NCBI RefSeq assembly: GCF_947503045.1
Contig: NZ_CANNCF010000003.1
Location: forward strand, 62,001 to 126,000
Source of the DNA: an uncultured Tateyamaria sp.
GTDB taxonomy: Bacteria; Pseudomonadota; Alphaproteobacteria; Rhodobacterales; Rhodobacteraceae
DNA: 64,000 nt
Direction: 5' to 3'
A program made the translations under genes and the position numbers. The notes beneath the pieces were generated by a model that saw only the letters and a list, made by a program, of their open reading frames with translations, had not been told where the DNA came from and did no database searches. Of this stretch, positions 28,414 through 37,973 are shown one piece after another. The number at the start of each line of letters is the position of its first letter. Positions within the stretch are counted from its first letter, which is position 1.

Positions 28414-29892
28414 ATGAACGATCTGCCCCATTTCCAACTGTTCATCGACGGCGCGTGGTGCGCGGGCGCGAGTGGGCAGGTCATGGCCTCGCAAAACCCC
28501 GCCACGGGCGCGGATTGGGCGACATTTGCCTGCGCGGATGCTTCGGATGTCGACCGGGCGGTGCGCGCCGCCCGCCGTGCACTGAACGATCCGGCCTGGC
28601 GCGACATGACGCAAACGGCGCGGGGGAAGTTGCTCTACCGTCTGGCCGATCTGATCGAGGAAAATGCAAAAAAACTGGGGGAGTTGGAGACTACGGACAG
28701 CGGCAAGTTGCTGGCCGAAACCTCCGCCCAGACGGCCTATGTGGGAGACTACTATCGCTACTATGCGGGGTTGGCCGACAAGATCGAAGGGGCCGTGCTG
28801 CCCATCGACAAACCCGACATGCACGTGTTCACCCGCCGCGAACCCATCGGCGTGGTGGTGGCCATCGTGCCGTGGAATGCGCAGATGTTCCTGACCGCAA
28901 CCAAGCTGGGGCCCGCGTTGGCCGCCGGGTGCAGCGTGGTTCTCAAAGCCTCTGAAATCGCACCGGCCCCGATGCTGGAATTCGCACGGCTGATCGAAGC
29001 GGCAGGCTTTCCGCCCGGCGTCGTGTCGGTGATCACCGGGGATGCGGAAAACTGCGCCATCCCCCTCACGCGGCACGCAGATGTCGACCGCATCGCCTTT
29101 ACCGGTGGGCCGGAGACGGCGCGGCACGTGGTGCGCAATTCGGCCGAAAACTTTGCAGTGATCTCGCTGGAACTCGGTGGCAAATCCCCGATCCTCGTCT
29201 TTGACGATGCCGACCTTGACGGGGCCGCCAACGGGCTGATCGCGGGCAATTTCGGCGCTTCGGGGCAAAGCTGTGTGGCCGGCTCGCGCGGGTTGGTGCA
29301 TCGCCCGATTATGGACGACCTGATTGCCCGCATCCGCGACAAGGCCAAGGGCATCGTGGTCGGTGACCCGCTGGAGGCGGCCACCCATGTCGGCCCGCTC
29401 TGCACGCCTGCGCAAATCGCGCGGATCGAGGACACGCTTGCGAGGGCGCAAGAGCAAGACGCGACCCTCCACATGGGTGGCGCGCCCGTTGATCGGCCCG
29501 GCAACTACATGGCCCCCACCCTCGTCGAATGCGCTTCGCCCGACACCGCGACCCTGCATGTCGAGATGTTTGGCCCCGTCATGTCCCTGATCCCTTTCGA
29601 CACCGAAGAAGAAGCCATCGCGCTCGCCAATGACACGCCCTTTGGGCTCGGCTCGGGCGTCTTCACCCAGAACCTTGCACGCGCCCATCGCGTTTCGGCC
29701 CGGTTGAAGGCGGGGATTTGCTGGGTGAACACCTACCGTGCTATTTCACCCATCGCGCCGTTCGGGGGCTATGGGCAGTCGGGCTATGGGCGCGAGGCGG
29801 GGCTCGATGCGATCCACGACTACACACGCACGAAAACCACGTGGATCAACACCTCTGACAGCCCGATGGCGAACCCGTTTGTGATGCGCTGA
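28414..29892 (+). CDS. NAD(P)-dependent aldehyde dehydrogenase
   Basis: ISLELGGKSPILVFDDADLDGAANGL; FGASGQSCVAGSR. Confidence 0.92.
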   Translation: MNDLPHFQLFIDGAWCAGASGQVMASQNPATGADWATFACADASDVDRAVRAARRALNDPAWRDMTQTARGKLLYRLADLIEENAKKLGELETTDSGKLLAETSAQTAYVGDYYRYYAGLADKIEGAVLPIDKPDMHVFTRREPIGVVVAIVPWNAQMFLTATKLGPALAAGCSVVLKASEIAPAPMLEFARLIEAAGFPPGVVSVITGDAENCAIPLTRHADVDRIAFTGGPETARHVVRNSAENFAVISLELGGKSPILVFDDADLDGAANGLIAGNFGASGQSCVAGSRGLVHRPIMDDLIARIRDKAKGIVVGDPLEAATHVGPLCTPAQIARIEDTLARAQEQDATLHMGGAPVDRPGNYMAPTLVECASPDTATLHVEMFGPVMSLIPFDTEEEAIALANDTPFGLGSGVFTQNLARAHRVSARLKAGICWVNTYRAISPIAPFGGYGQSGYGREAGLDAIHDYTRTKTTWINTSDSPMANPFVMR

Positions 29893-29930
29893 GCGCGGCC
29901 ACAGCACTATTTTCTTGCGCCTTCGTGATT

Positions 29931-29951
29931 TTGTATACTTTATGTATGCAA
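29931..29951. promoter_or_regulatory. Candidate GntR (FCD) operator, imperfect palindrome TTGTATAC-N5-GTATGCAA
   Basis: 7 of 8 arm symmetry, just upstream of the GntR start. Confidence 0.45.
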
Positions 29952-29962
29952 TCCATGAGGGC

Positions 29963-30670
29963 ATGATGACACGATTCTCCAAAGACGATTGCCTGGCCGA
30001 TCTGCGTCGCCGCATCCTGTCGACGGACCTGTCCCCGGGTCAGGATCTGGACGAGGTGGGCCTTGCGCAACACTACGGCATGTCGCGCACGCCGCTGCGC
30101 GAAGTGTTGCAACGGCTGCAGGGCGAAGGCTACGTGATGATGTCGCAAAACCGCGGCGCCAAAGTGGCGGCAATGGATATCGCGGTGTTGCGGACCTTCT
30201 TTCAGACCGCGCCCATGGTCTATGCCCACATCGCGCGGCTGGCCTGCGAGAACCGGACAGCAGGGCAACTTGAGACCCTCAAGGATGCCCAACGCACCTT
30301 CAAAACAGCGACCAGCGCGGACCGACCGGACGAGGCCGCCCTCGCCAATCACCGCTTTCACGCCACCATCGGTCACATGGCGCACAATGCCTATCTGGTG
30401 GCCTCGCTGGACCGTCTCTTGATCGATCACACGCGGCTCAGCCAGACCTTCTATCGCCCCGCATCACCGGCTGAATCCGCGCTGGTGGTCAAGGCCGCCG
30501 AGCAGCACGATGCGATGATCGCCGCTATCGAAGGGGGCGAAGGCGCGCTGGCCATCGACCTCACAATTCAGCACTGGGACCTCAGTCGCGACCGGATGGA
30601 GCGGTTTGTGCGCCCCACCCCGCTGCCCGTCGATCTGATCCCGCGCGAGGACCGCGAACATGCAGTTTGA
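29963..30670 (+). CDS. GntR family regulator (FCD subfamily)
   Basis: LRRRILSTDLSPGQDLDEVGLAQHYGMSRTPLREVLQRLQGEGYVMMSQNRGAKVA. Confidence 0.93.
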   Translation: MMTRFSKDDCLADLRRRILSTDLSPGQDLDEVGLAQHYGMSRTPLREVLQRLQGEGYVMMSQNRGAKVAAMDIAVLRTFFQTAPMVYAHIARLACENRTAGQLETLKDAQRTFKTATSADRPDEAALANHRFHATIGHMAHNAYLVASLDRLLIDHTRLSQTFYRPASPAESALVVKAAEQHDAMIAAIEGGEGALAIDLTIQHWDLSRDRMERFVRPTPLPVDLIPREDREHAV

Positions 30671-31568
30671 AGGCATCTACACTCCGATCGTGACCCCCTA
30701 TCACGACGATTTTTCGCTTAATGAGGCGGCGCTGGCCGAAACGGTGGAGTTGCTGATTGCGGCAGGCGTGAACGGCATCGTCGTGGCAGGCTCCACCGGC
30801 GAATATTATGCCCAGACGCCCGAAGAACGGCTTGAGATGATGACCCGCGCCGCGGGCCTGATTGCAGGTCGTGTGCCAATGATCGTCGGCACCGGCGCGA
30901 TCCGCACCGAGGATTCGGTGATGTTTGCCAAAGCCGCCAAGGCCGCAGGCGCGGATGCCTTGCTGGTCGCCACGCCGCCTTACGCCTACCCGACGGGGCG
31001 CGAGATTGCCCTGCATGCGCTCGCCATCGACCGCGCCGCCAACCTGCCCGTGATGCTCTACAACTATCCGGGGCGCATGTCGGTCGACATGGATGAAGAG
31101 ACGCTGGACCGCGTCGGCCGTTCGCCCAACTTCTGCGCCATCAAGGAAAGTTCGGGCGATATCAACCGCCTGCACATGCTGGCGCGGGATTATCCGCATA
31201 TCGCGCTCAGTTGCGGGATGGACGACCAGGCCCTCGAATTCTTTGCATGGGGCGCGCGCAGTTGGGTCTGTGCGGGATCGAATTTTGCCCCCGAATCCCA
31301 CATCGCCCTCTATCAGGCCTGCGCGGTCGAAGGCGACTTTACCAAGGGGCGCGCCATCATGTCCGCGATGCTGCCGTTGATGCGGGTGCTCGAACAGGGC
31401 GGCAAGTTCGTGCAATGCATCAAATACGGGCTGACCCTGCGCGGTATTGATGCAGGACCGCCCCGTAGGCCCCTGCAACCGCTCAACAAAGACGACAAGC
31501 GCGCGCTTGCTGAGGTGATTGCCACCATGAACACAACAATCCGCAGCATCACGGGGGCACACCCATGA
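30660..31568 (+). CDS. Dihydrodipicolinate synthase/N-acetylneuraminate lyase family protein
   Basis: FEGIYTPIVTPYHDDFSLNEAAL; GSTGEYYAQTPEERLEMM; YNYPGRMSVDM; CAIKESSGDINRL (Schiff-base Lys). Confidence 0.92.
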   Translation: MQFEGIYTPIVTPYHDDFSLNEAALAETVELLIAAGVNGIVVAGSTGEYYAQTPEERLEMMTRAAGLIAGRVPMIVGTGAIRTEDSVMFAKAAKAAGADALLVATPPYAYPTGREIALHALAIDRAANLPVMLYNYPGRMSVDMDEETLDRVGRSPNFCAIKESSGDINRLHMLARDYPHIALSCGMDDQALEFFAWGARSWVCAGSNFAPESHIALYQACAVEGDFTKGRAIMSAMLPLMRVLEQGGKFVQCIKYGLTLRGIDAGPPRRPLQPLNKDDKRALAEVIATMNTTIRSITGAHP

Positions 31569-33037
31569 CCGACCTTTTGACCCATGGCGAATATCAAGCT
31601 TTGGCCGACGCGCTGGACCCACCCCGCAGCCCATTCATCGACGGCAAATACCAGCGTGGCAACGGACCGATGATGCCCACAACCAACCCGGCAACTGGGG
31701 CCGAAATCACGCAGATTTCGACGGCGGATGCGGCGGATGTCGATCTGGCCGTCACAAAGGCACGCGAGGCATTTGATCAGGGCCGCTGGTCAAAACTGGA
31801 CCCCGAGGCACGCAAGGACGTGCTGATCCGGTTGTGCAAGCTGATGACGCGCAACATCCGCGAACTGGCGGTGATGGAGAGCGTGGAATCCGGCAAACCA
31901 ATCCGTGATTGCGTGCAGATCGACCTGCCCGAAACGATCCATTGTCTCAAATGGCACGCCGAGGCGGTGGACAAGATCTATGACCAGACCGCCCCCACAG
32001 GCGACCGGGCTCTGGCGATGATCCTGCGCGAACCGGTCGGCGTTGTGGCCGCCGTGTTGCCCTGGAACTTTCCCTTGATGATGCTGGCCTGGAAGATCGG
32101 CCCGGCCCTTGCGGCGGGCTGTTCGGTCATCGTCAAGCCTGCCGAACAAACAAGCCTCACCGCCCTGCGCGTCGCTGAGCTGGCCCATGAGGCTGGCGTC
32201 CCGCGCGGCGTGTTGCAGGTGCTGCCCGGCGACGGGCCAAGCGTGGGCGAGCCACTTGGGCGGCATATGGATGTGGACATGGTCAGCTTTACCGGCTCGA
32301 CCGAGACGGGGCGGCGGTTTTTGCATTATGCCGCCGACAGCAACCTCAAAAAGGTGGTGCTGGAATGCGGCGGCAAGAACCCGGCGGTCGTCTTTGACGA
32401 AGCCGAAAACCTCGATTCAGTGGCTGAACATGTGGTGAATGCGGCCTTCTGGAATGCGGGGCAGAACTGCTCAGCCGCCTCGCGCCTGATCGTGCACCGC
32501 GCGGTGAAACCGGCCCTGATGGAGCGGATAGAGGCCCGCCTGCGCGACTGGAAGGTGGGCGACCCGCTTGATCCGGCCACCCATATCGGCACACTGATCG
32601 ATGCGGGCCATTGTGCCAAGGTCCGCGGATATCTCGATGACAAAGGCGACGGGCCATACATCGCACCCGCCATCCTTGAGGTATCTCGCAATGACCCAAA
32701 GGCGCGTGAAGAGATCTTTGGCCCCGTCCTGTCGGTGATCGAGGTCGCCAGCAACGCCGAAGCGGTCGAGGTGGCCAACGACAGCGCCTATGGGCTTGCG
32801 GCATCCGTCTTTTCCGCCAATGGCCGCGCCGCCATCCGCGCCGCACGCGACATCCGGGCAGGCACCGTGACGGTCAACTGCTATGGCGAGGGCAACATCG
32901 CCACCCCCTTTGGCGGCTACAAACAATCCGGCTTTGGCGGGCGCGACAACGGGCTGCACGCCCATGACCAATACACCGAGGTCAAGACCATCTGGGTCGA
33001 CCTCACCGACCTTGCCGACGGGAACAACGTCACATGA
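31565..33037 (+). CDS. Aldehyde dehydrogenase
   Basis: VVLECGGKNPAVVFDEAENLDSV; FWNAGQNCSAASRLIVH; 4-bp overlap with upstream gene. Confidence 0.92.
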   Translation: MTDLLTHGEYQALADALDPPRSPFIDGKYQRGNGPMMPTTNPATGAEITQISTADAADVDLAVTKAREAFDQGRWSKLDPEARKDVLIRLCKLMTRNIRELAVMESVESGKPIRDCVQIDLPETIHCLKWHAEAVDKIYDQTAPTGDRALAMILREPVGVVAAVLPWNFPLMMLAWKIGPALAAGCSVIVKPAEQTSLTALRVAELAHEAGVPRGVLQVLPGDGPSVGEPLGRHMDVDMVSFTGSTETGRRFLHYAADSNLKKVVLECGGKNPAVVFDEAENLDSVAEHVVNAAFWNAGQNCSAASRLIVHRAVKPALMERIEARLRDWKVGDPLDPATHIGTLIDAGHCAKVRGYLDDKGDGPYIAPAILEVSRNDPKAREEIFGPVLSVIEVASNAEAVEVANDSAYGLAASVFSANGRAAIRAARDIRAGTVTVNCYGEGNIATPFGGYKQSGFGGRDNGLHAHDQYTEVKTIWVDLTDLADGNNVT

Positions 33038-34584
33038 GCGTGGACGCCGTCGGCACCGTCCGGCGCGGGCGTGGCGCGCGCAAGGCGATCCGCCAGACGC
33101 GCGACATCGCAATGCTGCCCGCCCTCAAGCGTCGCCTGCCCCTGACCGAGCCGATGAGCGGCGAACAGGTGGAAAAGATCGACGCCGCCTCAATGGATAT
33201 CCTAGAAAATGTGGGAGTGGTCTTTCGTGACCCCATTGCACTGGCTGACTGGTCGCGCGCCGGGGCCAAGGTCGCTGGCGAACGGGTCTATCTGGACCGT
33301 GGCCTTGTGCGCGCGTTGATCGCAACCATTCCCGAAACCTTCACCTATCACGCGCGCAACCCGGCCAATAACCTGCCCTTTGGGTCCGATCACGCGATTT
33401 TCGTTCCCATGACCGGTGCGCCCTATCTGCGCGACCTCGATGACGTGCGGCGCAATCCGACGCTCGACGATCTGGCGAATTTCCACAAGCTCAGCCACAT
33501 GCTGCCCGCGATGCACTCCTCCGCGCATCACATCGTGGAACCCTATGATCACCCGATCAGCCAACGGCATCTGCGCATCACATACAGTTCCATGAAACAC
33601 TCCGACAAGACGTTCATGGGCATGACGACTTCGCCGAAAAACGCCGAGGATGTGCTCGACATGGCCGCGATCCTGTTCGGCGCAGAATTCATGGACAGCC
33701 ATCCGGTGGTGACCGGCAATTGCAACGGAAACTCGCCGCTGGTCTGGGACGAAACGATGCTGGGGGCCATGCGCGCATTTTGTCGGCGCAACCAGCCGGT
33801 GCTGTGCTCGCCCTTCGTTTTGGGCGGGGCGAACACGCCCGCCTCGACCGCCGCCACCGTGGCGCAGCTCAACGCTGAAGCGCTGAGCGCACTGGCCTAT
33901 ACCCAAGTGATCCGCAAGGGCTGTCCTGCGATCTATGGCCACTACCTGTCGACCGTGTCGATGAAGTCCGGCGCGCCGATTGCAGGCACGCCCGAGATCA
34001 GTCTCATGAACTTCATGATCGGCCAGATGGCGCGGTTCTACGGCGTGCCATGGCGCACCTCGAACACGCTGGGCGGGGCCAAGACGTTTGATGCACAGGC
34101 GGGTTATGAATCGGCGATGACCCTCAACGCGGTGCTGATGGCCGGGGCGAACTATATCTGGCATTCGGCGGGCTGGAACGAGGCAGGCATGCATTGTTCC
34201 ATGGCCAAATTCATCGTCGATGCCGAAATGTGTGCCATGGGCTATCGCATGGCCGAAGGGATCAACTGGGACGACTTTGACGCCGCCATCGCAACTGTGC
34301 CCGATGTCGGCCCCGGCGGGCACTATCTGGGCCATCCGCACACGCTCGAGCACTTTCAAAACGCCTTCTTCATGCCTGAAATGTTTGACAATAACTCAAT
34401 CGAGCAGTGGCAGGCCGAAGGATCAGTCGAGATCACCGAACGCGCCCTGATCCGCGCACGCGATATGTTGAACGAGTACGAAGAACCGAAACTGGACGCG
34501 GGCGTGAACGAGGAACTGCTCGACTATATCGCGCGGCGCGAACGCGAAATCCCGCCCGCCGACGCGCTCAATCAGGACCTCTGA
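33034..34584 (+). CDS. Trimethylamine methyltransferase (MttB) family protein, non-pyrrolysine
   Basis: ILENVGVVFRDPIALADWSRAGAKVAGERVYLDRGLVRALIATIPETFTYHARNP; continuous 516-aa frame without internal TAG. Confidence 0.9.
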   Translation: MSVDAVGTVRRGRGARKAIRQTRDIAMLPALKRRLPLTEPMSGEQVEKIDAASMDILENVGVVFRDPIALADWSRAGAKVAGERVYLDRGLVRALIATIPETFTYHARNPANNLPFGSDHAIFVPMTGAPYLRDLDDVRRNPTLDDLANFHKLSHMLPAMHSSAHHIVEPYDHPISQRHLRITYSSMKHSDKTFMGMTTSPKNAEDVLDMAAILFGAEFMDSHPVVTGNCNGNSPLVWDETMLGAMRAFCRRNQPVLCSPFVLGGANTPASTAATVAQLNAEALSALAYTQVIRKGCPAIYGHYLSTVSMKSGAPIAGTPEISLMNFMIGQMARFYGVPWRTSNTLGGAKTFDAQAGYESAMTLNAVLMAGANYIWHSAGWNEAGMHCSMAKFIVDAEMCAMGYRMAEGINWDDFDAAIATVPDVGPGGHYLGHPHTLEHFQNAFFMPEMFDNNSIEQWQAEGSVEITERALIRARDMLNEYEEPKLDAGVNEELLDYIARREREIPPADALNQDL

Positions 34585-34585
34585 A

Positions 34586-35917
34586 ATGCGCGTCACCCGC
34601 CTGCCCCGTGATCCCGGCCCTGCGGGCTGGAACCGGCTGTTGCCGGACCCGGACCCCGCTCTGCGGCTTGAGGACAAGATCACCGCCGATTGGCTGGTGA
34701 TCGGCGCAGGCTTTGCCGGGTTGGCCGCCGCGCATCGTCTGTCGCAAAAGGTGGAGGGCGCGCGCATCGTGGTGCTGGATGCCCTGCGCGTCGGGGACGG
34801 GCCTGCGGGGCGGAATTCCGGTTTCATGATCGACCTGCCCCACGATTTGACATCGCATGATTATGGCGGCGCGCTCGATGCCGACATCGCACAAACGCAA
34901 GACAACCGGACCGGGATCGTCCACGCCGCCGCCATGGCCGAGGAATACGGACTGAGCCCCGAGGCGTTTTCGATGTCTGGCAAGATCAACGGGGCGGCAA
35001 GCGCGAAAGGCACCGCCCACAATCACACCTTTGCCCGCCACCTTGAGGCGATGAGCGAACCGCACGAGATGCTGGATGCGACGCAGATGCGCGACCTGAC
35101 GGGGACCGAGTATTACGAAAGCGGTCTGTTCACCCCCGGCTCGGCAATGATCCAGCCTGCCCTGTTTGTACGCGGCGTGGCGCGGGGGTTGCGCTCAAAC
35201 CGCGTGCATCTCTATGAAAACAGCCCCGTGATTGCGCTGGAGCGGCAGGGCGACTGGATCGCGCGCACGCCCAAGGGACAGGTCACCGCGCCCCGCGTGA
35301 TCCTTGCCGTGAACGGGCATCTCAACAGCTTTGGCCACATGCAGGGGCGGCTGATGCATGTGTTCACCTATGCCTCGATGACGCGCGCGCTGAGCCCTGA
35401 AGAAGTCGCGTCTCAGGGTGGAAGGCCTATTTGGGGCCTGACCCCGGCTGACCCGATGGGCACGACCGTGCGCCGGATTTCGGGCATGGGCGGGGACCGG
35501 ATCGTGATCCGCAACCGCTTTACTTTTGACCCCAAAATGGAGGTGAACGCCGCCCGTATTGCCCGCGTAGGGCGCGACCATGACCGTGCCTTTGCGCGCC
35601 GCTTTCCACAGCTTGCAGGGATCGAGATGGAGTACCGCTGGGGTGGACGGCTGTGCCTGTCGCGCAACAACGTGCAGGTGGTCGGCGAGCTTGATCAGGG
35701 CCTTTATTCGGCCTGTTGCCAGAACGGGCTGGGCACGGCCAAGGGCACGCTGGCCGGCGGGCTTGCGGCGGATATGTCCATGGGGCTGTCATCGCCCGCG
35801 CTGGAGCGCGCCCTTGCTGCCGAAGCCCCGACCCGCCTGCCCCCCGACCCCATCACGCGCCTCGGTGCCAATCTGCACATCCGCCTTGCGGAATTACGGG
35901 CTGGGAGAGAGCTGTGA
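34586..35917 (+). CDS. FAD-dependent amine oxidoreductase (DAO family)
   Basis: ADWLVIGAGFAGLAAAHRLSQKV; GPAGRNSGFMIDLPHDL; GVARGLRSNRVHLYENSPV; C-terminal LYSACCQNGLGTAKGTLAGGLAADM. Confidence 0.9.
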   Translation: MRVTRLPRDPGPAGWNRLLPDPDPALRLEDKITADWLVIGAGFAGLAAAHRLSQKVEGARIVVLDALRVGDGPAGRNSGFMIDLPHDLTSHDYGGALDADIAQTQDNRTGIVHAAAMAEEYGLSPEAFSMSGKINGAASAKGTAHNHTFARHLEAMSEPHEMLDATQMRDLTGTEYYESGLFTPGSAMIQPALFVRGVARGLRSNRVHLYENSPVIALERQGDWIARTPKGQVTAPRVILAVNGHLNSFGHMQGRLMHVFTYASMTRALSPEEVASQGGRPIWGLTPADPMGTTVRRISGMGGDRIVIRNRFTFDPKMEVNAARIARVGRDHDRAFARRFPQLAGIEMEYRWGGRLCLSRNNVQVVGELDQGLYSACCQNGLGTAKGTLAGGLAADMSMGLSSPALERALAAEAPTRLPPDPITRLGANLHIRLAELRAGREL

Positions 35918-35954
35918 TCTGCGCCATCCTTGCGTAACACAGCGGGAAGACAGT

Positions 35955-36995
35955 ATGCCCATCGACACCTCTAAGGAAGAAGACCAGCGCGACGCCGCCA
36001 GGCGCCGTGACGCGGGTGAATTTGTGCGGGGCGTCAGCGGGTTTCGCGATGTGATCGGGCAATCTGCAGCCTATCCGGCTGAACCCGGGCGCTATCATCT
36101 GCATGTGGCGCTGAACTGTCCGTGGTGTCATCGGGTGACGCTGGCGCGCAACGTGCTGGGCCTGCAAGACGCGATCACAATGGACATCGCCTTTCCCAAC
36201 CGCACCGGCCCTGACGACCCCGAAGGACCGAACCCATGGGAATTCGCACCCAACCGCATTGCAACAGCCACAGGTGCGCCGCTGCCCGAGTGCACGACTG
36301 AGACGGCGACCGCGCAAGGTGTGCGCTTGGTACGCGATCTATACGCCGCCGAAGGGTCCGCCGAACGCTCGGTCCCTGTGCTGTTTGACAAGCAAAGCCA
36401 GACCATCGTGTCCAATGAAAGCGCCGAGATTGTGCGGATGCTGGGGCGCGAGGCGCGTGCCCTTGGAAGCACCCTAAGCGATGCGGACCTGCCCGCGCTC
36501 TACCCGGATGGGCTAGAGCACGCCGCCTTGCGTGCCGAGATCGACACGTTGAACGACGCGATCTATGTCGCCATCAACAACGGCTCTTACAAGGCCGGAT
36601 TCTCCATCGATCAGGCGGTCTATGACAGCGCGTTCACGGCTTATTTCGACATGCTCGAACAGTTGGAAACCCGGCTGAGCGACGGGCGGAAATTCCTGAC
36701 CGGTGCGATCTTCACCGAGGTGGATTTACGCTTGTTTCCAACGCTTTATCGCCATGATCCGATCTACTACGTCAGGATGAAGTTGAACGGCGCGCGCATC
36801 CTCGACTATCCCAACCTGTGGCGCTGGCTGTGCCGGGTGCATGCCTTGCCGGGAGTTGCCGAGAGCGGGTCGTTGCTGCACTGCCGCCAGGGCTATTTCG
36901 GGCGCTCATGGAACAACGTGGTGCCCAAGGGGCCGATCCGCCCAATGCCATATCCGAAGGCGTATGATCACCCTGAACTGGCCGAGGGCGACTAG
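35955..36995 (+). CDS. Glutathione S-transferase family protein, Xi class (glutathionyl-hydroquinone reductase-like)
   Basis: EPGRYHLHVALNCPWCHRVTLARNVLGLQDAITMDIAFPNRTGPD; LRLFPTLYRHDPIYYVRMKLNGARILDYPNLWRWLCRVHALPGVAES. Confidence 0.87.
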   Translation: MPIDTSKEEDQRDAARRRDAGEFVRGVSGFRDVIGQSAAYPAEPGRYHLHVALNCPWCHRVTLARNVLGLQDAITMDIAFPNRTGPDDPEGPNPWEFAPNRIATATGAPLPECTTETATAQGVRLVRDLYAAEGSAERSVPVLFDKQSQTIVSNESAEIVRMLGREARALGSTLSDADLPALYPDGLEHAALRAEIDTLNDAIYVAINNGSYKAGFSIDQAVYDSAFTAYFDMLEQLETRLSDGRKFLTGAIFTEVDLRLFPTLYRHDPIYYVRMKLNGARILDYPNLWRWLCRVHALPGVAESGSLLHCRQGYFGRSWNNVVPKGPIRPMPYPKAYDHPELAEGD

Positions 36996-37912
36996 GCAAC
37001 GCCGCCAAAGTCCAGTCCCGCAACCTCGCGCATGTAGGCCTCGAAAAAGTCCGAGAATGTCGCGACCAGCGGCGGCAACGCCTCGTAGGGCGGATAAAAC
37101 AGGGTCAGCCAGATTTGCGGCGGGGCCCAGCCCGGCAGGACCTCTTCGACCTCGCGGCGCGCAAGGCCGTCCTTGACGATGAAGTCGGGCAACAGCGCAA
37201 TCCCGTCGCCCGCCTTGGCCAACGCATAAAGGAAATCGCCGTTGTTCGAGATCACCTGCGCACCGGCCCGCACTGTGCGTTTGGCTCCGCTGTCGTGCTG
37301 CAGCACCCAGGTCTCGGGCGTGCCGTCAGACGCGTAGGACAGGCACATCGCGGGTTCCAGATCGCTCGGGTCCGCCGGCCGTGGCGTGCGTGCAAAAAGG
37401 GCCGGTGCGGCGACCAGACGGCGCGGCACCTTGCAGATCTTGCGCCAGATCGTGGATTTGTCACTGGGCGGACCAGAAATGCGGATCGCGATATCACAAG
37501 GCGCATCCACGATGTCGACAAACGCATCCGTCAGGCTGATATCAAGCGCAATGTTGGGATAAGCCAGACGAAAACCACTGACGAGGTCCGGCAACAGCCG
37601 CACCCCCAGCGACAGCGGCGCGTTGAGCCTGAGCCGTCCGTGATCGGGGCGCACTGCCTGCCCGACCTCTTCTGCCACCCGATCAAAGTCCTGCACCACC
37701 GGCATAAAGCGTGCCGCCACCAGCGCCCCGGCACTGGTCAGCGCCACCTGCCGCGTGGTGCGCACAAAAAGTTGCTGGCCCAGATCTTGTTCCAGCCGCG
37801 CCACGATCCGCGTCACCGACGCGGGCGTGAGGGCAAGCGCACGCGCCGCTTCGGCAAAGCTGCGCAGCTCAGCCACCTTGAGAAAGACGCGGATGGATTT
37901 GATGTCCTGCAT
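36992..37912 (-). CDS. LysR family regulator
   Basis: IRVFLKVAELRSFAEAARALALTPASVTRIVARLEQDLGQQLFVRTTRQVALT. Confidence 0.93.
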   Translation of the reverse strand: MQDIKSIRVFLKVAELRSFAEAARALALTPASVTRIVARLEQDLGQQLFVRTTRQVALTSAGALVAARFMPVVQDFDRVAEEVGQAVRPDHGRLRLNAPLSLGVRLLPDLVSGFRLAYPNIALDISLTDAFVDIVDAPCDIAIRISGPPSDKSTIWRKICKVPRRLVAAPALFARTPRPADPSDLEPAMCLSYASDGTPETWVLQHDSGAKRTVRAGAQVISNNGDFLYALAKAGDGIALLPDFIVKDGLARREVEEVLPGWAPPQIWLTLFYPPYEALPPLVATFSDFFEAYMREVAGLDFGGVA

Positions 37913-37931
37913 GGGTCCTCATTGCCGCGTG

Positions 37932-37961
37932 TGCAACAATGAAGGCAAGACTATTGTTGCA
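37932..37961. promoter_or_regulatory. Inverted repeat TGCAACAAT-N12-ATTGTTGCA upstream of lysR
   Basis: Perfect 9-bp arms, 12-bp spacer, directly upstream of the LysR start. Confidence 0.6.
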
Positions 37962-37973
37962 AGCGCAATGATC

